A stretch of 64,000 nt of DNA from Triticum aestivum (lineage: Eukaryota > Streptophyta > Magnoliopsida > Poales > Poaceae): positions 183,747,420-183,811,419 of the forward strand of contig NC_057807.1 of the NCBI RefSeq assembly GCF_018294505.1, given 5' to 3'. The position numbers were made by a program, and so were the translations under genes. The notes under the pieces were generated by a model. That model did not search any database, was not told the DNA's origin, and worked only from the letters and a program-made list of their open reading frames with translations. Below, piece after piece: positions 9,204-20,296 of the stretch (its first letter is position 1; each line of letters opens with the position of its first letter).

Positions 9204-9400
9204 GTGCTTGTGGCCGAGCCAGAGACGAAGCGCGGCTGCAACCACCCCGAGTCATCCAAGAGCAACCGGCCGTTCTGCGTCTTCCACAACGTTCATAGCC
9301 ACAACTGTCAAGAGGTCAGGGCCCTCCGCATCGGGTGCCTCGGTCGACGTCCTGAGCACAACGATCGAGGATACGGCCGTGGAGGTGGCTGAGGCGGAGG
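9204..9400 (+). pseudogene. Gag C-terminal zinc-finger-like segment
   Basis: RPFCVFHNVHSHNCQEVRAL resembles the Cys-His nucleic-acid-binding segment found at the gag/protease junction of Tat-lineage elements. It is separated from gag by a TAG at 9192 and ends in frame loss near 9390. The sequence to 9800 is a G/R-rich linker in shifting frames. Confidence 0.55.
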
Positions 9401-9800
9401 ACGCTAGGATGGACGCGACCACCGTCAGGCATGGCGCGACCAGTCTCGGGAGGACCGCTGGCAGGGCCAACCTCGCGAGGACGCCTGGAGGGAGCAGCCT
9501 CATGAGGAGCGCCCTTAGGGCAATGCAGCTCTGCCTCCACTGCCTCCACCGCCAAGAAGGAACGAAGATCACCACCAGGACGAGGGGGCTGGGGGCTTCC
9601 AGGAGCCTCGAGCCATGGCTGCATCTTGGGCGGCTCACAGGCCCCGGCTTCCCACCGCATCTTCAAGCAGTTCACGCGCGAGGTGAATTCAGCGCTCCCC
9701 AAGCCCGAAGCAACACGCCCTCTCAGGTGGTCCAAGTGCGGCCATCACCTTCAGCTCCTCAGACCAGCTCAAGTGTGCGGCCATTGCTGGTGCGCTCCCC

Positions 9801-10140
9801 ATGCTCTGCTCGCCCGTCATCAGCAACGTGGTCGTCACCAAGACTCTCATTGATGGCAGAGCAGGGCTCAATGTTCTATCTTTTCAGACGTTCGACAGAC
9901 TCCAAGTGCCGTGCTACCAGCTTCACCCAACCAAGCCATTTTCAGGAGTTACCGATGGTTCTACACCTCCGATAGGGCAGGTCCACATCGTTGTCACCTT
10001 CAGCGAGCGCAACAACTACCGCACCAAGCTCATCGACTTCAACGTCGTCGACATCCATCTGCCCTACAACGCCATCCTAGGGTACCCAACACTGACCAAG
10101 TTCATGTCAGCTATGCACCACGGCTACAACGTCCTCAAGA
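9801..10140 (+). pseudogene. Retropepsin-type protease of the Retand-like element
   Basis: The frame reads VTKTLIDGRAGLNVLS, an aspartic protease active site in which the usual D-G-G/S is D-G-R. It continues with FSERNNYRTKLIDFNVVD, LPYNAILGYPTLTKFM and MHHGYNVLKI, the canonical flap-to-C-terminal order of plant Gypsy proteases. The expected continuation (VACQEKDVVFSLERTFQAA) is in another frame from about 10160. The altered active-site residue and frameshift suggest loss of function. Confidence 0.78.
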
Positions 10141-10467
10141 TCCAGGAAGCGGCAATGTCATCACGGTCGCGTGCCAAGAGAAGGATGTGGTGTTCTCCCT
10201 CGAGCGCACCTTCCAGGCTGCAGTGGTTGAGAACCCTGAAGACGAGGGTGGTGCCCTCCCTCCCGAGGTCGCCCCCAAGATGAAGAAGCTGCACCTGGGA
10301 CATGGGTCTCGTGAAGGAGCATCGCCCGAGGACGTCGCGCTGAGCCTCGCGTCCCCGGACGCGACACTTCACCCATCGCATAGGAAGGCGCACTCGGCGC
10401 CCCTCTTAGGCTGGGCTAAGGGGCTCTCCTCGGGAGGGCCTCAGACCTAGCGAGGGTCACGAGGGAG

Positions 10468-10914
10468 GTGCTCGGGCACCATTTGGAGGTGCTCTTCAGA
10501 GAACGCTTCCCAGGAGAAGGCAACAGGCGGGACGCACCAAGCATTCAGGAGTTCATCATCAAGGCAATCGAGGAGATTCAAGAGGCAAGTGTTTTGCAAG
10601 GCGACCATCGCCTGCCACGGGGCGCGGCTCACTGCCCCGGCAAGGGTAAGGGGTTCCGCGTTTGCATCGACATCCCAGGGCTCAACAGGGCCACGTCTCG
10701 GCAGCTCATCTGGCCGTCTCGTGTCGGCCGATGCGAGGGTCGACCCCACAGCTATGTCTGCATGCCCTTCGGCCTGCCAGTTGCGGCTGTGGCGTTCCAA
10801 CGCTGCATGAGGCACGCCCTGGCGGCTCGCGAGGCCAGGCATCAGGCGATCCAGGCGGAGATGGAGGAGCACCTCCAGGAGCCTCTCGAGGCTCGGCACC
10901 AGAGCGGCTCGTGA
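10468..10914 (+). pseudogene. Reverse transcriptase remnant with internal deletion
   Basis: The frame carries the RT N-terminal part (EFIIKAIEEIQEASVL, then GKGFRVCIDIPGLNRA). It then jumps to SYVCMPFGLPVAAVAFQRCM, skipping the fingers/palm segment that includes the first catalytic Asp, and stops before the YVDD-type box. RNase H and integrase are not seen anywhere downstream. This is an internal deletion derivative and must have depended on other elements, or was deleted after insertion. Confidence 0.8.
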
Positions 10915-12115
10915 GGAACGACTCCAACAGCGTGCTTTTTTGACTACCTCAACACCTCTTCAGCGACGGTACCAGGTGACATCTCTCTAGTTTGTTCAGT
11001 TTGGGGGCGCCCCTAGGGCTGCATCATTCCAGGCCGTGTGGGTCCGTCCCTATGGCATGTATTCCTTTGGCATCTATCAGAGCTAGTTTACAGTCCTTCG
11101 CAAGCTACGTTTAAATTATTAATTGACTGACCGGCGCTTCGTCGCTAAGAATGTCTCGCACCCTCGCGAGCCCTCCCACGACCGCCTCATGATTAAGGAC
11201 TGGCACGGCGTCTGTGCTTGGGTCTGTCCCTGCAGCGTTGCTAAAATCCACGAGGCTGAGCTCTGGCTCACGGGCCACCCCCCGTGTATGTCACCTCCCA
11301 TGGCCCTTGGTGCCTTGTTCTCGCATGAGCTAATCGCGGGTGGATGAGTAAGGGTGCGTCACCTAGTGCCCCCTAGCCACGGGAACCGCGCGCTGGTTGT
11401 TTTTCTTCAGGACCTTCGCATGAGAAGATTGGGCATGACGTTTGTGCTCGGGACCGTCCCTGCAGCGTCGATAAACCCAACGTCTGAGCTCTGTCTGGCG
11501 GGCCAGCCCTATTCACGTCACTACCTGGGGTTGTTGGTGTCTGGCCTTCTCATGCAATAACCTCAGGAGACTCATTCGATGCAGGCTGCCTAACCATCTC
11601 GCAGGACTAATACAAGCACCCCCAATCAAGACCAGGCAGACCCCACCTTGAGGTAGGGCCTCGTGAGTCCCGTGCTGGCTCACAGGTGCCCATATACACC
11701 TCCTCCTGCCTTGTCGTGCAAGCCACGTGTCAGGGCGGGGCTGTATACGCCCCGGGGGCTCTCCTCAGAGGGAGACCCCTCACACGCACCAGTGGAAGCA
11801 CCATGCTCAGCGCTGGCCGTTGACACTGCCGAGGAGCGGGTATGCCCATGCAAGAGCGGAAGTGCTATGCTCCGTGCTGGTGATAAACAACTGAGGGTGC
11901 CCTCGCGGCCACATTAACCTCAGGGAGCTTCCGGGCTCGGTGACCAGCCTCACCTTGCTGCTCTCGCTCAGGAGGGTAGTGCGAGGGGGCTAGCCACAGG
12001 GGCTATGCTCAGTTCATGCCTGGCTTACCCCACCTCACCAGGCATCACGGGCCTGGTCTTCGTGCGCCCCTCCCGAGTGAGAGCTCGACAATGAAAAGGT
12101 ATGATGGTCGGTTCA
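10915..12115. other. Retand-like spacer, no gene
   Basis: GC-rich spacer between the pol remnant and the tandem repeats. It holds imperfectly repeated blocks containing GGGTCYGTCCCTGCAGCG-like text (about 11220 and 11450). I see no domain in any frame. Spacers of this kind upstream of the antisense ORF are normal for Tat-lineage elements. Confidence 0.5.
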
Positions 12116-12640
12116 TACGTCAAGGGGGACTCCTGAGCATCGCGTCTTAGGAGCCTAACTGGCCCCGTAGCCCCTCACCCCTTGGGCTCGTCCTGGCGAT
12201 CCGGACGATCCAACGGTGGCAGAGGCAACGGTGGCAGAGGCATGCGCGGGGCCGGGCCCTGCCGATGCAGAACGCCAAGGCTTGACTTTCACTTTTTCAA
12301 GCCGTTTGTATGTCAAGGGGGACTCCTGAGCATCGTGTCTCAGGAGCCTAACTCGTGACATAGGCCTTCACCCCTTGGGCTCGTCCTGGCGATACGGATG
12401 ATCCAACGACAGCTGAGGCATGCGCGGGACCAAGCCCTGCCGACGCAGAACATCAAGGCTTGCCTCCGCGCCTTTTCCTAAGTTGTCCGCACGTCAAGAA
12501 GGACTCTTGAGCATCGTGTCTCAGGAGCCTAACTGGTCACGTAGCCCCTCACCCCTTGGGGTCGCCCTGGCGATCCGGACGACCCAGCGGCGGCTGAGGT
12601 ATGCGCGAGGCCGGGCTCGGCCGACGCAGAACAACAAAGC
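12116..12640. repeat. Triplicated ~185-bp repeat in the Retand-like spacer
   Basis: Three head-to-tail units begin with a CGTCAAGGGGGACTCCTGAG-like segment at about 12119, 12312 and 12491. Each contains CACCCCTTGGGCTCGTCCTGG (last base approximate between copies) and ends with GCATGCGCGGG...GCAGAACRYCAAGG. Spacing is about 193 and 180 bp. Such arrays are common in Tat/Retand elements; no coding content is visible. Confidence 0.85.
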
Positions 12641-12774
12641 AAATGGAAAAGTCGAGGACCATAATCTAATTATTACAAAACATGTTGTTCCAAGCAAACA
12701 GTTTTAAACGCCTCCCGAGGCATGCTACATGATACAGGACGAACAGGGAAGAGCAGAGTCACCAAGCCGCCTCT

Positions 12775-12834
12775 TCAGACCTGGGTGCCGCCGTCATCCA
12801 CTAGCGGAGCCCTGTCGTCAGGCGCGCTGCCCAT
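12775..12834 (-). pseudogene. C-terminal tail of the Retand antisense ORF
   Basis: When the Tekay-like insertion (12840-24517) and one copy of its 5-bp target duplication are set aside, the minus-strand frame coming from 24518 continues here without a shift for about 18 codons (MGSAPDDRAPLVDD...) and stops at TGA (12777-12775). This gives the natural end of the antisense ORF and independently supports the insertion boundaries. Confidence 0.7.
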
Positions 12835-12839
12835 CCCCT

Positions 12840-15800
12840 TATCACACCCTGATTTTCATGGCACAACACTTAAGGTGGTAAATCATGATAAAATGTGGTT
12901 TAACAAAAACTTTTGAGTGTTTTTGTCCTTGCTTGATTTGATTTTTGTGTGTTGGTTGCAAGTGCTCTAAAATTCCAATAAATCCTCCAACTCCTATACT
13001 TCATCTCCCTGCTCCAAACTCTTGAACCAATGATCATGCGATGTGTATAGTACATTATAGAATTTTCTTACAAAAATAATTCAGCCAAAAAGTATTTTCT
13101 AAATTTAGTTTTCCAAATACCCCTGAATTGAGGTTTGCGTTGCGGTATGAAAAATCTTTCAGAGAGTATGTTTGACTCCTATTAGGTATAGGACTACCAA
13201 AAACCACAAAAATATAATTTTAAAAGTTATTTTTCCTATTTTATTTAAAGGCTTTTTCTTTAGGCCAGAAATGGTCTTTAATAGGTAAAATTATTTTAAT
13301 GCATTAAACATATTTGGGAAAAACCTAGGGAAACTCAGTGGACACATATTGTCCATATATAAGAGTTTCAACACATGGTCATGTTCAAAATATTGGTCAA
13401 ATCCCTCAAAAACCCTTTCTAGATATTTCAAGCTTTTGAAATATTTACAAAGGAAATAATCTCTAAAAATTCCAAGAAAATTCTAGCATGTCACAAATGA
13501 CATATTTGATGATCTTTCCAAGTATCATGTCATGGAGAATAGTATAACCCCATGAAATCCCCTCAAAACCATTTCTGTCCATTTTGAAATTTGAACAACT
13601 CTACATTGCCAAGTGTCTCCTTTTGATCCCAATTTTTGTGGACATGTGCAAATCCTCAAATGATGATACTACACTAATTGGTGCATCAAGGAGAAAAGAT
13701 TTCCATGACTAAATCTTGGAAAATCCATTTTTGTTGATTTCTAGGGTTTACCAAAGTTACATTGGCCACTTTGTTCAAATAGACTCAAAATGGGTGAACA
13801 ACCTCAATTCTATATGCCATTTGATCCTGTTAATTCCCATGGCAATTGCACTCCTTTTGCTTGCTCAAATCAACATCAAACACCTTCTGGCCGAAATTTT
13901 AAATGCATGTTTTGGCCATTTCCACTAATCTCCATGAGCTAAACTTTCTCCGACAGCCTCATCTGGTCCTCCTGTAACTCCTGCATGCTTTGCTGCCCAA
14001 GGAGCAATGATTAAGGGGGGCAGAGACCCATTTTTCTTCCCTGGACAGCAGTTTTCCCCCTCTCTCTCTCAACCCCACCTCTCCTCAAGTGGCTCCCCAG
14101 GGCATCCAATGCCCTTGCAACATTGTTTACTCCCGCCTGCAGCCACTAGACACAAGTGGATGCGCAAGTGCGCGCGGAAAAGCTGTGGATGCCAGCCAAA
14201 GTCGTGCTCTGGAGCGCCTGGCAGGACACCCGACCGTTGATACCGCGTCCCCCGACCACCTCGAGCCTCCCTTACGTGCAAGTCGATGCCCCTCGATGTC
14301 CGCTCCACGCCAGAAGGCCACCCACTTGCTCCCGCGCCCTCCTCTCTCTCCTGTAGCTCGCGCCAAAGCGCCGCCCTGCTCGGCCAATGCTCGCACCGCT
14401 CCTGTGGCCCGCCCGCAGCTTGTCCCGCTCCTCCTCTCTCTCCCTGGCACCCTAGACCATGCCCACGAACAACCCCGAGCCCTCCATTCCCTCTCTAACG
14501 GCCACCCGAGCCGATCCCGCGAGCGCCCGTAGGCTGCGCCTACGATGGACCTCGGACAGTCCATATAAGGCGACCACGTGCCTCTCTTTCGCTTCCTTTC
14601 ACTCTCTGCACCAACCAATCCACCCCCTGCACCCCCAATTCATCTCCAGGAGCACCCGAGCTCGAGATCAAGCTCGAGCTCCGCCGCTTCAGCTCGCTGG
14701 AGTTCGCGAGGTACAGGCCCTCCCCGCTCCTCCTCTACCCCGATCTGAAACCGCCTCCTCCCACTGACCATTTCCCCTCTCTCCCCCGCCTCGTTTGCAG
14801 TCAGAGTCGACCGGAACAACCACCGCCCGATGCTCCTCCGCCGTGCCTCCTCCTCGCCAGCGAACCAGGCAACTACGGCGACGTCCTCCACCACCACCCA
14901 AACGGCGACTCCACGCTGATTCCAACCATGCCGTCAACTCGACCCGCCATGCCCTGCATCGTCGCTGGTGAACATGCCGGCCCTCCGGTCGCGAGGTCAG
15001 AGATGACAGGCGGGCCCCTCCTGTCATCCTCGCCTCTCTCTCGCCCCTCTCTCTCTCCCACTGGCAGCCAGGCCCCGCCCGTCAGGTTTAAAAAAACCTG
15101 GCGCGTGCGTGTTGGCTCGCCTGGGCCTCTCTCCCCTCTGGGCCTGCTGCACTAAGGCCGTTCTGGCCCTGTCGCATAGTGTCCCTTTTCTTTTTCTTTT
15201 TCTGTCAATGTTTCAATTATAACATAGGATAAAATAATTATCGAAATGCAATAATTTCAACTCCTAAAATTTAAAATAATCCCACCTATTTATTGGTGTA
15301 ACTTTCATACACATCCATTACACTTTTCTATATTGTTCAAATTAGATTCAACTTTGGACAACAAAGTCTCTGTTTGAAAATCCATCCATCCTATTCTGCA
15401 ACTCCAAATCAAAAGCTAAGAATTTTCCCCTTCTTAGTTTTTCTCCTAGTATTTTACAAAAATAAGTTGACATTTTTCTGAGCACTTTGACTTTTCTGTT
15501 TTTATTATTGTCTTATTTTTCCGTTGTTTTCTTGCGGCGATTAGATCCCGTATTTGACGAAGTTGCTGAAGAAGAAGAAGGAGAAGGATTTGGAGACCTT
15601 GAAGACCAAGCCAATCAAGGCAAGTAGCCCTTTGACCATGACACCCCTCTTGTTCATCGGTACCCTTTTTCCGCTCGCATGATGACGAAATATGATGATG
15701 GTAAACTTGTTGTGAACCACCACATGATTCATACCCCTACTCATGACTTTACCTTGTTCATGAATGCAATGTCAAAAGACTAGTTGATGCATAATGATGC

Positions 15801-17070
15801 ATGTGTACCATGAACTCGTCGTGGTTACATTCTTTCAAAAAACCCATCGGGTGCCCCTAATGCCCATGGGAGATGATGATGAACTAGGTCAGTACTTGGT
15901 GGAGAGGTAGTGTACCGAGGCTTGATGAAAGTGTTGTTTATAGAGACGGATTAGATTTAAGATTTGTTGACTGTCCCAACCCTACATGCGCAACCACTCT
16001 ACCCTTATATGGGAAAGGGCATTATTGATTACCTAGTTTGAGCTAACATGGATCCCTGCATTACTAGTGACGGGAGTCATTTGTGGTCAGTCTTGGGACG
16101 TGGTCATGCCAGGTAGGGCGGCCATGACCATTTTTACAGGGCACCGGACACACCGTTGGTACCCCGTGCTTGTTATATGTTATGAATATGGGAGCGTGGC
16201 TCCACAAAATGAATTTGTTTAATGACAATGTTGGGCACAGGGGCTACTACCAATCGAGTGGACTCCTTGTTAGTCACGGCTAGGGAAAGGTAGTTATCGG
16301 TTGCTTACCCTGGGTACTTGAGGTACCGCGGGATCGTGGATGACACGAAAGCTTCTCGGATCTTGTGTGTAAAGTGAGCAACCTCTGTAGATTGTCAAAC
16401 TATTCGAATAGCCGTGTCCACGGTCAAGGATGGTTGGGTGGTGCTGCTTAGACTATGTCCATATGTTTCTGAAAAACAACATAGTTTGGTGATATTGTTG
16501 ATGTGATTCATGAAGAAGTCATGATGAGCTTGAGCATGAGTTGTTCGTAACTCTTTCTCGAGGCTGATGTCTGTAACCTCCTGATACCTACTGCAGATGC
16601 CTTCATGTCCATGGTAAATGTTTATCATACTTGCATGAGAAAAACTAGCTTTCCGCAAAAATGCCAATTAAGCAGTAGAGCTTTGCATAATTCTTTTGTT
16701 ATCACTCTTGGGTTGCTTGCGAGAACATTCAAAGTACTCATTGGCTTGCCACTGGTTATTTTATTGGCCAGGCATGAAAGATCAGGATATAATGAAGAGT
16801 ACCTTGGTGACGAACATGCGAGCTAGGACGCTTCCCAGTTAGAATGCCTGTAGGGCTAAGGCAGATGGCGTGGATCCAAGTTATTGATGAAGATTTCTGC
16901 TGCAATGTTATACTCAAGACTTGACCACAATGGCCATAATTTATGAAAGACGATATGTATGGATGTAAGAGTCTTGTTATTCAGCTTCTGTGTGTTCAGA
17001 GAGCATTGATCTCTGGGATCACTGTACACGTGCATTCGGTGATCACGACTTATGAGTCGGGGTCCCCACA
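12840..17070 (+). repeat. 5' LTR of the Tekay-like element
   Basis: 4.2 kb long. Its 5' dinucleotide is TA instead of TG. It contains CT-rich GC-rich sequence at 14040-15160, where many frames are open by composition, and a putative promoter TATA box at 14563-14570. In one 300-bp stretch I compared by eye (13321-13620 with 20791-21090) only one base differed from the 3' copy, so insertion looks fairly recent. It contains a ~27-bp CTCGAG-rich segment (about 14655-14685) that the 3' LTR lacks. Confidence 0.9.
14563..14570 (+). promoter_or_regulatory. Putative LTR TATA box (5' copy)
   Basis: CCATATAAGGC lies at a sharp change from CT-rich U3 into a TCTCTTTCGCTTCC transcribed-type leader. The same context occurs in the 3' LTR at 22036-22043. 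Position and context fit the start of R; expression is not shown by sequence. Confidence 0.55.
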
Positions 17071-17074
17071 GAGC

Positions 17075-17088
17075 TGGTATCAGAGCCA
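17075..17088 (+). other. Primer-binding site, tRNA-iMet type
   Basis: TGGTATCAGAGCCA starts four bases after the LTR end. It is complementary to the 3' end of plant initiator methionine tRNA, the standard primer for many plant LTR elements. Confidence 0.85.
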
Positions 17089-20000
17089 TCCTGGCTGTAG
17101 GAAGCCTTAGTTAGCATGGTCGTTAGTTAGGGTAAAACTATTTTCAAAACTATTACTAATTTTCGAAAACTATCTATACTTCTCTTCCCCCTTCTCAGTT
17201 TTTCGAAAACTAAGATATATTTTCCTTATTGATCTCTTCCCCCTTCAAAAAATTTAAATGGCCGCCAGAATCCTTATGCCCCTGACCAGGGACTCCTTGT
17301 AATCCTCGTAGATAGCCTAGAAGGAGCACACCTTGCCAAACCTTCACCCACATCTTCCGAACACAAGCTTGGCAACACCACAACAAGACAATTCCAACAA
17401 AAAATACGCCCTCGAGAAATGAGGACATGAAGACCCAGAGGATGGTTACACCTTTGAATTTGCCCCAGGATGATGCAACATTGGCCTATGATGATCAGGG
17501 CATGGGATATGCAAGATCATGATATACATCGCTAGTAGAGCAACCCTGTCCTTATCATTGTTGTGTCGACAACCATCGGTGGATGAGAACCTCGCCATTT
17601 GGTCCGCCTCACTATAGTGAGCAGGAAAAATGGTTCTCGGCATCCCCACTCTCGGTGACGATACTGGCAACAATGTGTTCGGCAGATTGGACCTATAATA
17701 TGCCTTGTTAGTGTCATTACATAAAGGATTGCCTACCTGGTACCCTCGACGCCTTAGAAGGCAAAAGGGATCATCATGATTAAGAAGACAAGAGAAGATC
17801 GGGTCAATGCCAGCTACGAGGAGCCACCTTCGCCCCATCACTTTAACAGGGGAGAAGTTGTTGAAGACTCTTCAGGCTCAACCTGGATCGTTTCAGTGAA
17901 CAACTACAAGAGACGTAGTGACACCTGAGGAAAACCCAGAAGACTGCACGAGGCACGAAGGAAAGCCCGACTACTGAATCCGAGAACCCCTAGGGTAGGA
18001 TGAGTCGTGTACCCCCTATGCGCAGTCAAGTCCATGTGATGGTTCGTATAGAACCATGATTGTGTGTTGCTTGTTTTTATTTGTTTGTTTTTTTTATATA
18101 AGTCGCCCTTCTACCTTAGGCAATAAGTACGTGACTATATCACCTTCCTTATGTTGTTTATTTTGTTTGGCGCTTTTCGCACCTGTTTGTTTGCACTTCC
18201 ACTATAGAACCCCCTTTAGGCCTTCCCCTCCTCTATGCTACTTTTCCCTCTCATCTCTCCCTCCTCAGCTGAAGATTGGCAACATAAGATACGCCAAGGA
18301 ATCTACTTTGACAACCAACTAGCACTGAAGGTTGTTTGCTATAGCCTCCTCGACCAAGTGCAACCTTGTAGAGTTATGTTTACCCTGAAAGACTGGAAAC
18401 CCATCCCGAAAACCTTCGAGACGTCACAAGATACTGCAGCTCGAATCCTTAATCATGTGCTTAAGCCACATGAGTGCAAGAGAACCAGTCAAGGCTCCGT
18501 AACCTTTCACAACACTGGGTTCACTATGGAACTAGTGGACGTAGTGAGCAAGCACATTGTCATCCTAATATAGCACAAGAACTAACGATGCCATAGGGGA
18601 GACCGATTTGAGGATATAAGAATAGAGGACAAATGACCCGATGGAGCTATACTAGTAACCTTGAGGAATTGTCTGTGACACTTTGGGGGGTTATGAGGCT
18701 TTCATGTTGGTAGATGAACTTGGTGGGATCATGTGTATAGAGTAGCATAGATTTCGTCACCCCGGAGTAAATTTGGATTTAAGTAGGTGATCCTAGTGGA
18801 GTATAGATGTTGAGTATGTCTACATGGTTTGGAGTAAATTAGATTCAAGCTGATGATCTCGATCATGATGCCATGTTTCTCGATGGACCATAAACTAGGG
18901 GATTGGATTAATTGTCAGAGTTGACTTAGGGATCTATAGGAGCTTGAGGTCGGAGTTTATCACGATAATGGGAATTTGTGGATTAACTATAGTAAGTGTA
19001 GCCCTTTCAAGCACTTGGGGATTATAGGACATTAGTAGATCATGTGGAGCACCATAGACATTGAATTTGTAGAATTAATGGATTATGTAGTGAATGATGC
19101 AAGTTAATGGGCTGTTGGAGTTGATTCATAGGAAGGAAACGAGATCTTGGAATGGCATACGACGTGTTTCCTTAGGATAGAAATGCACTATCTTGGACCT
19201 TTGAAGAATAAGCTAAACACTTGGATTGTCATGTTTAATTCAAGTTTGGCGGTTTTATGTTCTACCCATGGATTTTTTGCATGAGGATAGCCACACACAT
19301 GAGTTTGGGGATAGTAGACATGTATGATTTTGTTAGACCTCCCCTCGGGGAGCCATGAGGATATGAATAACATGAGTGATGAGTGGAGTTGACCTATACG
19401 GGATGTCTCTTTCGGTAATATGATGTCATTTATTTGGAAGACTAGATAGAACAAATGGCATCTCAGGAACTGTGCTTAAGGATAATATGATAAACATTCA
19501 CCCACACATCAGAATACTTGAAACCCTTAAGCCCTACCAAGCCACAACATGGTAGGATGACAATGATGGGCTTTGGCTCTAGGTCCGGAACACCTTGACC
19601 CATACTCAACTGTGACCACCACCAATACCCCAGCCTACTTTATGTACCCTATGAACAAGCCTTCATGGAGTACTTGGATAGGTTGGTTGGTGGCCTACTT
19701 GCCTACCCGAAGAAGGAAGAAGAACCATTCAGCTGGTTAGGGGACATCTGAACACCGCCATGTCAAGGAGGAAGAACTACACCAACCACCATCGACAAGA
19801 AGTTAACTTCCTCGTTGAAGATCGTGCATATCTGCAAACCACTCCTCTTGAAGGAACCGAGCATTTCCATGTCGAAGGGAAGCTCACACCAAGATTTATC
19901 GCCCCTCCGAGATCACTGCAAGACGAAGGGTAGACAGCTACCAGCTGGAGTCACCACCTAAATTATCCAATGTGCACAACATTTTTCATGTACCACAACT

Positions 20001-20282
20001 CCGGAAGTGTTTCCAACTTCCTAACTAGCCCGATCTCTGCAAGAACATCAATCAATGAGCCATCGACCTCCAGCCCAATATGACCTACGCGAGAGAACCC
20101 ATTTGCAACCCGGATCAAGAAGAATGTTATACACAAAGCAACACCAACATCAAGTACTTCAAGGTTCAATGGAGCATCGCTTGGAAGCAGAAATAGTATG
20201 AGGACGTGAAGACCACCCCACATCAAAGTTTCCGTATTCCTTTCCGCACCTAGTTTGGGAATCTCGGGGACGAGATTCTTGT

Positions 20283-20296
20283 AAGGGGGGTAGGTC
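20283..20296 (+). other. Polypurine tract region of the Tekay-like element
   Basis: AAGGGGGG followed by TAGGTC immediately upstream of the 3' LTR start (TGTCACACCC at 20297). It is the second-strand priming site by position. Confidence 0.75.

Larger units (their letters stand above)
17071..20296 (+). pseudogene. Degenerate interior of the Tekay-like element
   Basis: Primer site at 17075-17088 and purine tract at 20283-20290 are intact, but coding capacity is nearly gone. The only long frame (18235-18573) has no family I recognise. Close to the 3' end, translation with several stops gives NVFHVPQLRKCF-like and FKVQWSIAWKQ-like pieces followed by NLGDEILV. These are the tail of integrase and the chromodomain-like end of Gypsy pol. 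I see no gag, protease or RT domain. The element is therefore non-autonomous despite well-matched LTRs. Confidence 0.7.

Noticed and set aside
9052..9975. 307-codon plus-strand ORF over the gag/protease linker
   Set aside because: Out of frame with both the gag core and the protease motifs; R/S/P/T-rich shadow.
14007..15155. Several ORFs of 60-160 codons in the 5' LTR of the Tekay-like element (and their copies at 21479-22651)
   Set aside because: They come in pairs because the LTRs are duplicates, lie on both strands of a CT/GC-rich region, and differ by frameshifts between copies.
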